Assembly: GCF_028748185.1 (NCBI RefSeq) | Contig: NZ_CP118164.1 | Location: 1,612,001 to 1,676,000 of the forward strand | Direction of reading: 5' to 3' | Length of the DNA: 64,000 bases | Source: Bremerella sp. P1 | GTDB taxonomy: Bacteria > Planctomycetota > Planctomycetia > Pirellulales > Pirellulaceae | Part shown: positions 27,204 through 35,108 of the stretch, piece after piece | Position numbering within the stretch: the stretch's first letter is position 1 | Layout of the letters: each line of letters begins with the position of its first letter | Translations under genes and position numbers: made by a program | The notes under the pieces: generated by a model | What the model saw: only the letters and a program-made list of their open reading frames with translations | What the model was told of the DNA's origin: nothing | The model's database searches: none

Positions 27204-27661
27204 ACTTCCCCCATGTATTTAGTCAGACCGCTCGATTTCGGTGCGGCCGTGTGCGGAGATAATTTGCTCAGGCAACCCCCATCGCCTGAACACTCCACCT
27301 TCTGTGAGTATACCAGCCAGCAAAATCATTCCAATCGGTTCACGTTGCAATCAGCTTAATTGCTATCGTCATCGGCTGAGTTTGACGGTTACGAAAGTGA
27401 TACGCCGAAAAAAGTGGATGCTAGCCGTTGATTGCATGATAGCGTTTCTAACAGATCCTCAGAAAGTACGGGTTTTATTGAGTTTACAAATTGCCACAGC
27501 CGAAAATGAACCAGGAGGATTCAACCCATAAGCGTGGTGCTATTGACCCAGCCGGCTTTACCCAGAGCCGGAGATAGCACCAGCGAGTCCTCGCGAAAAC
27601 GACCGTACTCGTTTTACGACGGCCTGTTTGCCCGCACGATCGACCCAGGAGGGAACTAGCG
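27204..27661. other. divergent intergenic region, 458 bp
   Basis: The left part carries the bipartite motif (27324-27337 and 27356-27365) for the leftward sigma operon. A short hairpin (CCGGCT with AGCCGG, 27552-27571) lies upstream of the TolC-type gene. No gene is supported. Confidence 0.6.
27324..27365 (-). promoter_or_regulatory. bipartite motif upstream of the sigma-factor operon
   Basis: Plus-strand AATCATTCCAATCG (27324-27337) and TTAATTGCTA (27356-27365) match the tssA upstream motif at 13/14 and 9/10 positions. The spacing differs: starts are 32 bp apart here and 16 bp apart there. Confidence 0.4.
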
Positions 27662-29917
27662 ATGCTACGTCGCTATACGCATTGGATAGTAGTTCTTAGC
27701 ACCTGCATGACGACTGGTCTCAGCGGCTGTTTGCACCCATGCTGGAATAACTACGACTGCCCAGATCCGCCTGCATACGATGAATGCCTCATCTCAGAAT
27801 ATGCTGAACGCGGTCTGAAGATCGAAGACCCTGTCCCGAGCGTCTGCGAGGACGAAGACTGGCTTGAGATTCCAGATTCGCCCGATGCGATCAATCCGGA
27901 CAATATCGATCTCGAGGCAGGCTACTGGGATCTCTCCCTGGAAGAAGCCGTCCGTCTGGCTTTGCAGAACTCGCAAGTCATGAAAGATCTCGGAGGCGTC
28001 CTGCGTAGCCCCGAAGCCCTCGTCTCGATGTACGATCCGGCTATTGTGTACACCGACGGCCGCTTCGGTGAAGAAGCCGCTCTGAGTGCTTTCGACGCCA
28101 CATTTGGTGCCAGTGCTTACTTTGAAGCCAACGATCGCCGCGTGAATAACTTCACGGTGGGTGACGATGGTTTCTTCCAACAAGATCTGCACAACTACGA
28201 AGTTAACCTGAGCAAGCGTAACGCGACCGGTGGTTTGGTGTCGTTGCGTGGGATCACTCAGTACGACTATAACAACAACCCACAAAAGGTCTTCAGTGCC
28301 GGGTGGGACACCTACATCGATGCCGAAATGCGTCAGCCATTACTGCAAGGTGCCGGCGTCATGTTCAACCGCATCGCAGGCCCCAACGGCGAGCCTGGCT
28401 TTGCCAACGGTGTCTTGATCGCACGCACCCGTACCGACATCAGCCTGGCTGATTTCGAGATCGCCGTCCGCAACCTGGTCAGCGATGTCGAAAACGCCTA
28501 CTGGGACTTGTTCTTCGCTTACCGCGACCTGGACGTCAAAATCAACGCACGTAACAACGTGTTGGAAGTTTGGAAGAAGGCCTACGCCAACGTCGAAGCT
28601 GACAAGAAGTCGGCCGACACGGAAGCCCAAGCTCGCGAACAGTACTTCCGCTTTGAAGTCGAAGTGGTCAACGCTTTGAATGGTCGTCTGGTCGAACGTA
28701 CCCGTGACAACAACGGTTCGCTCGGCGGTACGTTCAACAACCCAGGTGGTGTCCGCGTCTGTGAACGCCGCTTGCGATTCATGATGGGTCTCACCCAGAC
28801 CAACGGCCGCCTGATCCGTCCGGTTACCGAAGCCCCAGTCGCCAAGGTTAACTTCGACTGGAATGCCGTAGCCATGGAAGCACTTGCTCGCCGCCCCGAA
28901 CTGCGTCGTCAGAAGTGGGTTATCAAGCAGCGTGAACTCGAACTGCTGGCCAACCGCAACTTCCTGATGCCTAACCTGGACCTGATTGCTCGCTACCGTC
29001 AACGTGGCTTCGGGCCTTCGCTTTCGGACGAAAGCAACATTCCCGGCGAACAGGGTGCCCTGCAAAGCCTGACCAGTGGCGACTTTGCTGAATACCAACT
29101 CGGTGTCGAATTCGAGATGCCAATCGGCTTCCGCCGTGCTCACTCGGCGGTTCGCAGCAGCGAACTGGCTTTGGCACGAGCTCGGGCGATCAAGGAAGAA
29201 CAAGAAAAGCAGATCATGTACGGCCTCTCGAATACCTACGCGGAAATTCAGCGTGCCTACGAGATCATGGAACTGTTGTTCAATCGTCGCGAAGCTGCCA
29301 ACGCTCAAGAGGCAACCGTCCGAGCAAGCTACGAAGCCGGCAAGGCTCCGATCGACCTGCTCTTGGAAGCCCAACGTCGTGTGATCGACTCGAGTGCCTT
29401 GTTCAACCAGGCCCGTATCGACTACGCCCTGGCCGTCAAGAACATGCACTTCGAGAAGGGCTCGCTGCTCGAGTTCTATCAGATCTCGCTGGCTGAAGGC
29501 CCATGGCCACAAAAGGCATACAACGACGCTCTGATGCGTGACCTCAACAAGCGTGCCGCTCACCACAACTACGTGGTCAACGAAGCCGTGATTGGTCAGC
29601 CGAAGCAATCGGGCAACACGCTGGTCGCTAAGCCAGTCGATGGCGAAGTGGCTCCATCGGTCGAGAAGATCGACGTGCCAACGCCTGCCGAAGTGGACGT
29701 AGCCCCTACAGCACGGACCAGTTCCTTGCCGGTACTGACCAACCCGCTACGATCGGCTTCGACCAACACCGGCGGACTGATTAAACCAGCCGGTCACTCG
29801 GCCGCTCCGGTTGAACGTGCTACCCCAGCACCGATCATCCGAGCCGCCGAAGCCAAGTCCACCGAGAACTTCTCCTTCGGGGGTGAAACCCCACGAGAAG
29901 CCATCTGGCTGCACTAA
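27662..29917 (+). CDS. TolC-family outer-membrane efflux lipoprotein
   Basis: This encodes 751 aa, longer than usual TolC proteins (about 450-500). AGGAGGGA precedes ATG 27662. A signal peptide ends in LSGC with the lipid-accepting cysteine at 23. Two TolC-like halves follow: WDLSLEEAVRLALQNSQVM, VSDVENAYWDLFFAYRDLDV, then EALARRPELRRQKWVIKQRELELLANRNFLMPNLDL and ATVRASYEAGKAPIDLLLEAQRRVIDSSALFNQARIDYALAV. The last about 120 residues are Pro/Ala/Val-rich and disordered. It forms an outer-membrane tunnel for an adaptor-based exporter; the HlyD operon at 8364-13551 is the nearest candidate. An intrinsic terminator follows. Confidence 0.9.
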   Translation: MLRRYTHWIVVLSTCMTTGLSGCLHPCWNNYDCPDPPAYDECLISEYAERGLKIEDPVPSVCEDEDWLEIPDSPDAINPDNIDLEAGYWDLSLEEAVRLALQNSQVMKDLGGVLRSPEALVSMYDPAIVYTDGRFGEEAALSAFDATFGASAYFEANDRRVNNFTVGDDGFFQQDLHNYEVNLSKRNATGGLVSLRGITQYDYNNNPQKVFSAGWDTYIDAEMRQPLLQGAGVMFNRIAGPNGEPGFANGVLIARTRTDISLADFEIAVRNLVSDVENAYWDLFFAYRDLDVKINARNNVLEVWKKAYANVEADKKSADTEAQAREQYFRFEVEVVNALNGRLVERTRDNNGSLGGTFNNPGGVRVCERRLRFMMGLTQTNGRLIRPVTEAPVAKVNFDWNAVAMEALARRPELRRQKWVIKQRELELLANRNFLMPNLDLIARYRQRGFGPSLSDESNIPGEQGALQSLTSGDFAEYQLGVEFEMPIGFRRAHSAVRSSELALARARAIKEEQEKQIMYGLSNTYAEIQRAYEIMELLFNRREAANAQEATVRASYEAGKAPIDLLLEAQRRVIDSSALFNQARIDYALAVKNMHFEKGSLLEFYQISLAEGPWPQKAYNDALMRDLNKRAAHHNYVVNEAVIGQPKQSGNTLVAKPVDGEVAPSVEKIDVPTPAEVDVAPTARTSSLPVLTNPLRSASTNTGGLIKPAGHSAAPVERATPAPIIRAAEAKSTENFSFGGETPREAIWLH

Positions 29918-29947
29918 ACCTCGACATCGAGTCGGTGATCTATTTAG

Positions 29948-29985
29948 AAGCCCGAGTCACTGCGAAAGTGACTCGGGCTTTTTTA
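29948..29985 (+). terminator. intrinsic terminator after the TolC-type gene
   Basis: AAGCCCGAGTCAC (29948-29960) pairs with GTGACTCGGGCTT (29968-29980), a 13-bp stem followed by a T run ending at about 29984. Confidence 0.9.
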
Positions 29986-30028
29986 TGCGCGGTGAGATAG
30001 CGCGAAACGCACCGATCAAGACCTCGCC

Positions 30029-31867
30029 TTACTTCCCGATCAGGTATTCCAATCGGCGATCCAATTCGCCGCGATTCCCCTGCAAGTGTTTGAAGTCGGA
30101 TCGTTTGAAGTTGAATTCGTAGCCGGGCTGGCCATCCTGCAGAAGAACGACCGTGTTCAAAATCAGGTTCGCTTCGGTTGCCGTCTCAGCGTCTGCGATG
30201 GACTTCTTCAGCACAGCGACCGGGTTCACCCCGGAATGCAATGCGAGAAACTCCGCAGCACGGACACGAACCAGGTTCTCCGAGTCGTTCGTCGCGATCG
30301 CTTCCAACTGCTTGCTAAGGGCCAATGCCGACTTGCCGTGCGACGTGCAGGCAATCACGCCCCAGTAACGCTGCCATGGATCGGACGATCCCAGAGCTTC
30401 TTCCAACTGCGGACGAGCTTCGTCAAACGAGAGAACCTCGAGGTTGGCAACCTCAAGCAATTTGGCAATCTCGCCTTTGTGCTGCTGACCAAACGCCACG
30501 GGATTATCCGCTGCATTGGCTGCCAGGTAGCTTTCTGGATAGAAGCCGAGATCAGGCATGCCACTCAGAATGGTATTCAAACGACCTCGCAATTCAGCCA
30601 AGGCCTTGGCATGCTGTGGGTCATCGGCCAGGTTCTTCGTTTCGTAGGGATCGGCCTCGACGTCGAAAAGCATCTCGGCCGGACGTGTCTCGAAGAACTG
30701 GGCCTGAACCTCGTTCAACTTGCCCGCATCGTAAAGCTCGCGCCACTCGCGGTAGGCTACCATCTTGTACCGATAGTTATTCATCAGCCCATCGAAATTA
30801 AAGGGCTGAAAATTGCGGACGTAGCGGTACTTTCCTTTGCGAATCGTCCGAACAACATCGTACTTTTCGTCAAAGCGGTCGGCGTACCCGAACGACTCAT
30901 CCGTTTCCATCAGCTGCTGGTCACCAAGTGCCAGGAAGGCATGACCATCAATCCCGTCCGGAATCTTGGCTCCCGCAAGATTCAGCACGGTGGGTCCAAA
31001 GTCCACGAAGCTGACAAACGATTGAATACGGCTTCCGATCTTCTCCGGCACTTGATCGCGAAACTTTTCCGGCACACGGACGACCAGCGGGATATGCAGC
31101 CCGGTCTCGTAGGCATAGCCTTTGCCGCGGGGAAGCACGCCACCATGGTCGCCGAAGTAAAAGATGAAAGTGCTCTCAAGCAGGCCATCTTGCTTCAGCT
31201 GATCGACAAGTTGACCGATCTGTTTATCAACGTCCTGAATACGATCGTGGTAACGGGCATAGGTATACTTGAATGTCTTGGTCTTAGGATGATGCGGGGG
31301 AATAAAGACGGTTTCCGGATCGGTGTTGGTTGGCTTGTCTTCAATATCCTTCGCTGGAAAGTGAAGCGAACTTTCGTGCGTGGTCGTAAACGTCTGCACA
31401 TGAAAGAACGGTTGGCCCGGTTTGCGATTTCTCCAGGTCGCCTTGCGCGACGAATCATTCCACACGTCGGCAGACTTCTTCGCGTTGTAGTCTTCCTTGC
31501 TGTTGTTGGTCGTGTAGTAGCCTACTTCCTGCAGATAGGCCGGAAACATCTTCAGACCCTCAGGCATCGGCACCATGAAGCTTTTACGATGATGGAACGT
31601 CCCGATACGTGGGGCATAGCAGGAAGTTATCAACGTCGTCCGGGCCACGCTACATACCGGAGCATTCGAGAAGGCATGCTCGTACACGAGACCTTGTTCG
31701 GCGAGTGCTTCGATATTGGGTGCAGGAGCACCGGTGGGATCGAACATCTTGAGGAAGTGGCTCGAGTTGTCCTCAGACATGATCCACAAAAAGTTGGGCT
31801 TCTCGGCAGCAAACAGAGAACCTCCAAACAGCAGCATGAAAAGTACGCTCAACAGACCGCGCAGCAT
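30029..31867 (-). CDS. sulfatase (N-sulfoglucosamine sulfohydrolase-like)
   Basis: This encodes 612 aa with a signal peptide ending in LFAAEK. The sulfatase fold starts NFLWIMSEDNSSHFLKMF, with the active-site region APVCSVARTTLITSCYAPR. The formylglycine cysteine and the arginine of the CxxxR motif are present, but the usual C-x-P-S-R is C-S-V-A-R here. Later signatures include FYFGDHGGVLPRGKGYAYETGLHIPLVVR. Sulfatases hydrolyse sulfate esters or N-sulfates of polysaccharides in the periplasm; planctomycetes carry many. The C-terminal about 150 residues look helical, HEAT-like (ARPQLEEALGSSDPWQRYWGVIAC). The substrate cannot be told from sequence. Confidence 0.9.
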   Translation of the reverse strand: MLRGLLSVLFMLLFGGSLFAAEKPNFLWIMSEDNSSHFLKMFDPTGAPAPNIEALAEQGLVYEHAFSNAPVCSVARTTLITSCYAPRIGTFHHRKSFMVPMPEGLKMFPAYLQEVGYYTTNNSKEDYNAKKSADVWNDSSRKATWRNRKPGQPFFHVQTFTTTHESSLHFPAKDIEDKPTNTDPETVFIPPHHPKTKTFKYTYARYHDRIQDVDKQIGQLVDQLKQDGLLESTFIFYFGDHGGVLPRGKGYAYETGLHIPLVVRVPEKFRDQVPEKIGSRIQSFVSFVDFGPTVLNLAGAKIPDGIDGHAFLALGDQQLMETDESFGYADRFDEKYDVVRTIRKGKYRYVRNFQPFNFDGLMNNYRYKMVAYREWRELYDAGKLNEVQAQFFETRPAEMLFDVEADPYETKNLADDPQHAKALAELRGRLNTILSGMPDLGFYPESYLAANAADNPVAFGQQHKGEIAKLLEVANLEVLSFDEARPQLEEALGSSDPWQRYWGVIACTSHGKSALALSKQLEAIATNDSENLVRVRAAEFLALHSGVNPVAVLKKSIADAETATEANLILNTVVLLQDGQPGYEFNFKRSDFKHLQGNRGELDRRLEYLIGK

Positions 31868-31935
31868 GACTTTATCTCCGGGGGGTAAGAATCGAGGTCA
31901 TTTCATCATAGCACGACGCCGGGGCAATCTCGAAC

Positions 31936-32673
31936 TCATCCGACTCGCTCGACGATGAAAAACGCGTAGCCGTATTGCGATCCGAACTGGTCGTACATCC
32001 TCATCTCTTCTTGTAGCATGTGATCGATTATTCCGGCATTTTCCGGGTCAGAATGCTCAGATTTCCATTTCGGCAAGCGTTCTCTCAGCGGTCGGTAGTA
32101 GTTCTGCCAGTCGCGATCCGGAAAGATAAAATCGCCGACGATCTGGTATCCTTGCGACAAGAATAATTTGCGAATGTCGTCAGGGTAACAAAGCGTAACG
32201 CCTTGATTGCTCCAGTATTCTTGAACTTCCGCGTCCGGATTAGGATCGATCCACACCAAGTCGCTCAGAGCAATTCGCCCTCCTGGGGGCAGTAGATCAC
32301 GCCACAGTGTCAATGCGTTCTCGACCCCAATGCAGTAGACAGATCCTTCGCACCAAATCAAATCGAACTGTGTACCCGCAGGCCAAGCGGCGTCCATGCT
32401 TTGCTCTCGAACTTCGACTTGCTGGCCGACCCCGGCCTGATGGGCCTTTTGCTTCAGCTGCGAAAGAAAGGGATCGCAGTTATCGATTGCGATGACCACG
32501 GCACCACTCAACTGGGCAAGTGCGATCGTGGAGACTCCGCTTCCGCATCCAAACTCAACGATCGTCCGAATGTCGTGATCTTGCGCAGCAATTTGAAATG
32601 CCTGAGCCGTCGTTTCCTGACTGCCAGGCGACATCCGCTCGAGCCCCAGGAATAAGTCGATCATCGCTTCCAT
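31936..32673 (-). CDS. class I SAM-dependent methyltransferase
   Basis: This encodes 245 aa. Motif I for S-adenosylmethionine binding is VEFGCGSGVSTIALAQL (about 39-55), followed by VIAIDNCDPFLSQLKQKA (acidic ribose-binding end of beta2), FDLIWCEGSVYCIG and LLPPGGRIALSDLVWI. The fold is the type II ubiquinone/menaquinone methyltransferase-like Rossmann methylase. The C-terminal region (NYYRPLRERLPKW) gives no clear substrate. It is cytoplasmic. It lies alone between a sulfatase and a DUF1559 gene. Confidence 0.85.
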   Translation of the reverse strand: MEAMIDLFLGLERMSPGSQETTAQAFQIAAQDHDIRTIVEFGCGSGVSTIALAQLSGAVVIAIDNCDPFLSQLKQKAHQAGVGQQVEVREQSMDAAWPAGTQFDLIWCEGSVYCIGVENALTLWRDLLPPGGRIALSDLVWIDPNPDAEVQEYWSNQGVTLCYPDDIRKLFLSQGYQIVGDFIFPDRDWQNYYRPLRERLPKWKSEHSDPENAGIIDHMLQEEMRMYDQFGSQYGYAFFIVERVG

Positions 32674-33037
32674 CGGCCATTCTCCGATAAGCCTCTATCC
32701 AGCATTCGTGGCGTCACCACGCCAACTCAAGCATGTCACTTTAGGCGACGCAGCTGTCGGTTCAAGTAACACGAGCTTCGCGTCCTCATATTGAACTCAT
32801 TTTGCTTCCAATATTTCTTGGCCCATTTTTCCCGATAGGAAATCAGCTATTTCCGAGTGCCACGATGGTAGTTTGCATACTAACCATTCTCAGGTGCCTA
32901 CGCATCCATGGTTAGGCATAGGTGTTGCTCTTCATGCACAGCTTGCGCGGGAAAGATTCATTACCCCATGAATTCTTCCTCCCCAAACGCCCATTTCCGA
33001 AGACAGATGCCACAGCAGAGAGGACATTAGAAGACGC
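32674..33037. other. divergent intergenic region, 364 bp
   Basis: No gene, RNA or clear promoter was recognised. It should contain promoters for the leftward methyltransferase and the rightward DUF1559 gene. Confidence 0.5.
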
Positions 33038-34066
33038 ATGACGACATTTTCCACCCCACGGAAATCGCCACGCACTGGTTTCACATTAGTAGAACTTTTG
33101 GTCGTGATTGCCATCATCGGAGTTTTGATCGCCCTGCTCTTGCCTGCCGTTCAACAGGCCCGCGAGGCGGCGCGGCGGATGCAGTGCAAGAACAACCTGA
33201 AGCAAATGGGCCTGGCTCTACACAACTATGTAGACACCTACCGTAAGTTGCCGATGGGCTGCACGGTTGACCTGTCCGTTTCCTCGACCGGCAACAATGG
33301 TTCCTGGGGCGTGCATGGCCGCATCCTCAATTTCCTGGAACAAGGCAATCTGTACGACCAGGTCGATATCACGACCGCGTGGGATTACCAGACCCCGATC
33401 GACGGATTAAAGATCCCTGGATACAGTTGCCCCAGCGACCCAGGCGCCGGCCGCGAACGTGACCCTGGCAGTGGCAAAGTCAAGCTGTGGCCGACGTCGT
33501 ACGGTTTTAACTACGGAACCTGGTTCGTCTTCAATCCTGCCACACGCAAAGGTGGTGACGGGCTCTTCTACCCCAACTCCACGCTTTCATTTCGCGACGC
33601 AACCGATGGCTCATCGAACACCTTGCTTGCGGCCGAGGTGAAGGCCTGGACCCCTTACCGCCGCAATGCCGGACCGAACTCGACCAGCATTCCTAATACG
33701 ATTTCCGACGCGGAAACCGAGATCGCTTCCGGCTCGGACGAGAAAAGCACAGGCCATACCGAATGGCCTGATGGTCGCGTGCACCACACCGGCTTTACCG
33801 CCACCATGACGCCCAACACCAAAACCGGCTGCACCATTGGCGGTACGGCCTACGAAGAGTGCGACTTCAACTCGTGGCAGGAAGGAAAAAATGGCAGCAG
33901 CGGTAGTCCGACCTATGCCATCGTCACCAGTCGCAGTTGGCACCCTGGCGTCGTCGATGTGGTAATGTTCGACGGCAGCAGTCGCTCGATTAGCGAAACA
34001 ATTGACCTGACCACCTGGCGTAGCCTGGCAACGCGTGCCGGAGGGGAAGTCGTAAGCGAATTCTAA
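33038..34066 (+). CDS. DUF1559 pseudopilin-like protein
   Basis: This encodes 342 aa. The N-terminus is a type IV pilin/pseudopilin leader: [19 protein letters not shown] with cleavage expected after the glycine before FTLVE, then a hydrophobic helix and [31 protein letters not shown], the DUF1559 start found in large families in planctomycetes. The C-terminal motif [23 protein letters not shown] corresponds to the family's H-x-G...DGS signature. It is probably inner-membrane anchored and exported after prepilin-type processing; the cellular role of the family is unknown. Confidence 0.92.
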   Translation: MTTFSTPRKSPRTGFTLVELLVVIAIIGVLIALLLPAVQQAREAARRMQCKNNLKQMGLALHNYVDTYRKLPMGCTVDLSVSSTGNNGSWGVHGRILNFLEQGNLYDQVDITTAWDYQTPIDGLKIPGYSCPSDPGAGRERDPGSGKVKLWPTSYGFNYGTWFVFNPATRKGGDGLFYPNSTLSFRDATDGSSNTLLAAEVKAWTPYRRNAGPNSTSIPNTISDAETEIASGSDEKSTGHTEWPDGRVHHTGFTATMTPNTKTGCTIGGTAYEECDFNSWQEGKNGSSGSPTYAIVTSRSWHPGVVDVVMFDGSSRSISETIDLTTWRSLATRAGGEVVSEF

Positions 34067-34144
34067 GCGAGAGTTCCCCAAACCCCTCTCGCTTAGTTAT
34101 GCAAGAGCCGTAACCTGCTGCCCTGGGTGCGGCTCTTGCTTTTT
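34064..34144 (+). terminator. two hairpins ending the DUF1559 gene
   Basis: The first hairpin (TAAGCGAGAG 34064-34073 with CTCTCGCTTA 34086-34095) starts at the stop codon. The second (GCAAGAGCCG 34101-34110 with CGGCTCTTGC 34130-34139) is followed by five T and is a standard intrinsic terminator. Confidence 0.85.
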
Positions 34145-34162
34145 CGAATCAGCTTGATTCCC

Positions 34163-34603
34163 TTACTCCTCGCTCGACGCCTCCATCGGAGCTTCTCCCT
34201 TAGGCGCCTCCTCCATCGGCTCGGTCTCCATCGGAGCCGGGTCCGTAGTCGCTGGGTCGGCGGCGGGTGGCTCTTCGGCTTCTGGCGCGGGATTCAGGTC
34301 GACGTAGATGGTTCGTTCTTCCACCTTGGTGACCTTGCCGAAGTCGATTTGTTCAACGAAGGCTTTCACATCCATCACCGGCCCAACGTTTACCGTGTAG
34401 GTATCGTTCATGTGGTAGCTACTGATGTAGTTGCTACTTCCGTCGGTCAGGGACTTGGCCTTCTCCGAGATCTTCTCGCGTTCTTCGCTTGTGCTCGTCC
34501 CTGAGATCTTCAGCGTGACCATGTTCTCGGTGGAGCAACCCAGGGAAGTGAGAAATGGCAAGACGAGCAGGCCGACAAGCAGTGCAAAGCGTTCACGTGG
34601 CAT
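34163..34603 (-). CDS. T6SS-linked lipoprotein 2 (paralogue of its neighbour)
   Basis: This encodes 146 aa. ATG 34603 is chosen over the upstream in-frame start because AGGAGA lies 7 bases before it and the signal peptide then starts with MPRERFALL. A lipobox-like SLGC puts the lipidated cysteine at 23. Residues of about 28-105 show an alternating strand/helix pattern (VTLKISGTS, EREKISEKAKSL, YTVNVGPV, DVKAFVEQIDFGKVTKVEERTIYVDL) suggesting a ferredoxin-like sandwich. The C-terminal 40 residues are a Pro/Glu/Ala tail. It is clearly similar to the upstream lipoprotein (GPVxDxxxF...FGKVxKxExRT). It is the last gene of the tssK-L-M operon. Confidence 0.8.
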   Translation of the reverse strand: MPRERFALLVGLLVLPFLTSLGCSTENMVTLKISGTSTSEEREKISEKAKSLTDGSSNYISSYHMNDTYTVNVGPVMDVKAFVEQIDFGKVTKVEERTIYVDLNPAPEAEEPPAADPATTDPAPMETEPMEEAPKGEAPMEASSEE

Positions 34604-34655
34604 GGCGTTCTCCTGACGGTTAAGAACCAACAAAGCGAGCCAGGGCTCGCTAAAA

Positions 34656-35006
34656 CTAGTTTGTATAAGTAATGAATACGGTTCGGTCTTCGATCTTGTC
34701 GACCTTGCCGAACTTTACCCGCTCGGCAAACTTCTGTGGATCAGCGACTGGCCCGAACTTGATCGTCAGCGGCTGCCCCGTGGACCAGCGCATCGACGTG
34801 TTATGGTTGCCTGGCAGGTCCGAGATTGTTTCAAGTTCGGCCTGGATCGCGTCCCGGGCTTCTTTAGAATCGGCCCCGGTAACCTTCAGGCGAATCTGCT
34901 CGGGCCCCAGCGGTTCGTCGGCCGGAGCACCACAGCCAGACTGCGTGGCAACGAGTAGCCCTACGGAAAGCAAACAAAATGAAAGAAGCTTGGCAGCGGC
35001 ATGCAT
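34656..35006 (-). CDS. T6SS-linked lipoprotein 1
   Basis: This encodes 116 aa from ATG 35006; an upstream ATG at 35060 would add 18 residues before the signal peptide and is less likely. The lipobox TQSGC gives the lipidated cysteine at 25. The mature part shows the strand-helix-strand-strand-helix-strand order (IRLKVTG, KEARDAIQAELETI, NTSMRWSTG, LTIKFGPV, PQKFAERV, DRTVFITY). It lies 102 bp after tssM, where a TssJ partner might be expected, but it does not look like TssJ, which is an all-beta lipoprotein. It might anchor or sense the secretion machine. Confidence 0.8.
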   Translation of the reverse strand: MHAAAKLLSFCLLSVGLLVATQSGCGAPADEPLGPEQIRLKVTGADSKEARDAIQAELETISDLPGNHNTSMRWSTGQPLTIKFGPVADPQKFAERVKFGKVDKIEDRTVFITYTN

Positions 35007-35108
35007 GGCCTGAGACCCTTGGAGGAGAGGATGGGATATCGCACTTATGAGCGATTCCATCTTACCCCAGCCAAGATCGCAATTAAATCAGAAAACGCAC
35101 CGTGACGC

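Noticed and set aside
28340-29608. 422-codon minus-strand ORF
   Set aside because: It is antisense to the TolC-type gene and shows no family motif.
30086-31888. 600-codon plus-strand ORF
   Set aside because: It is antisense to the sulfatase; high third-position GC leaves antisense frames open.
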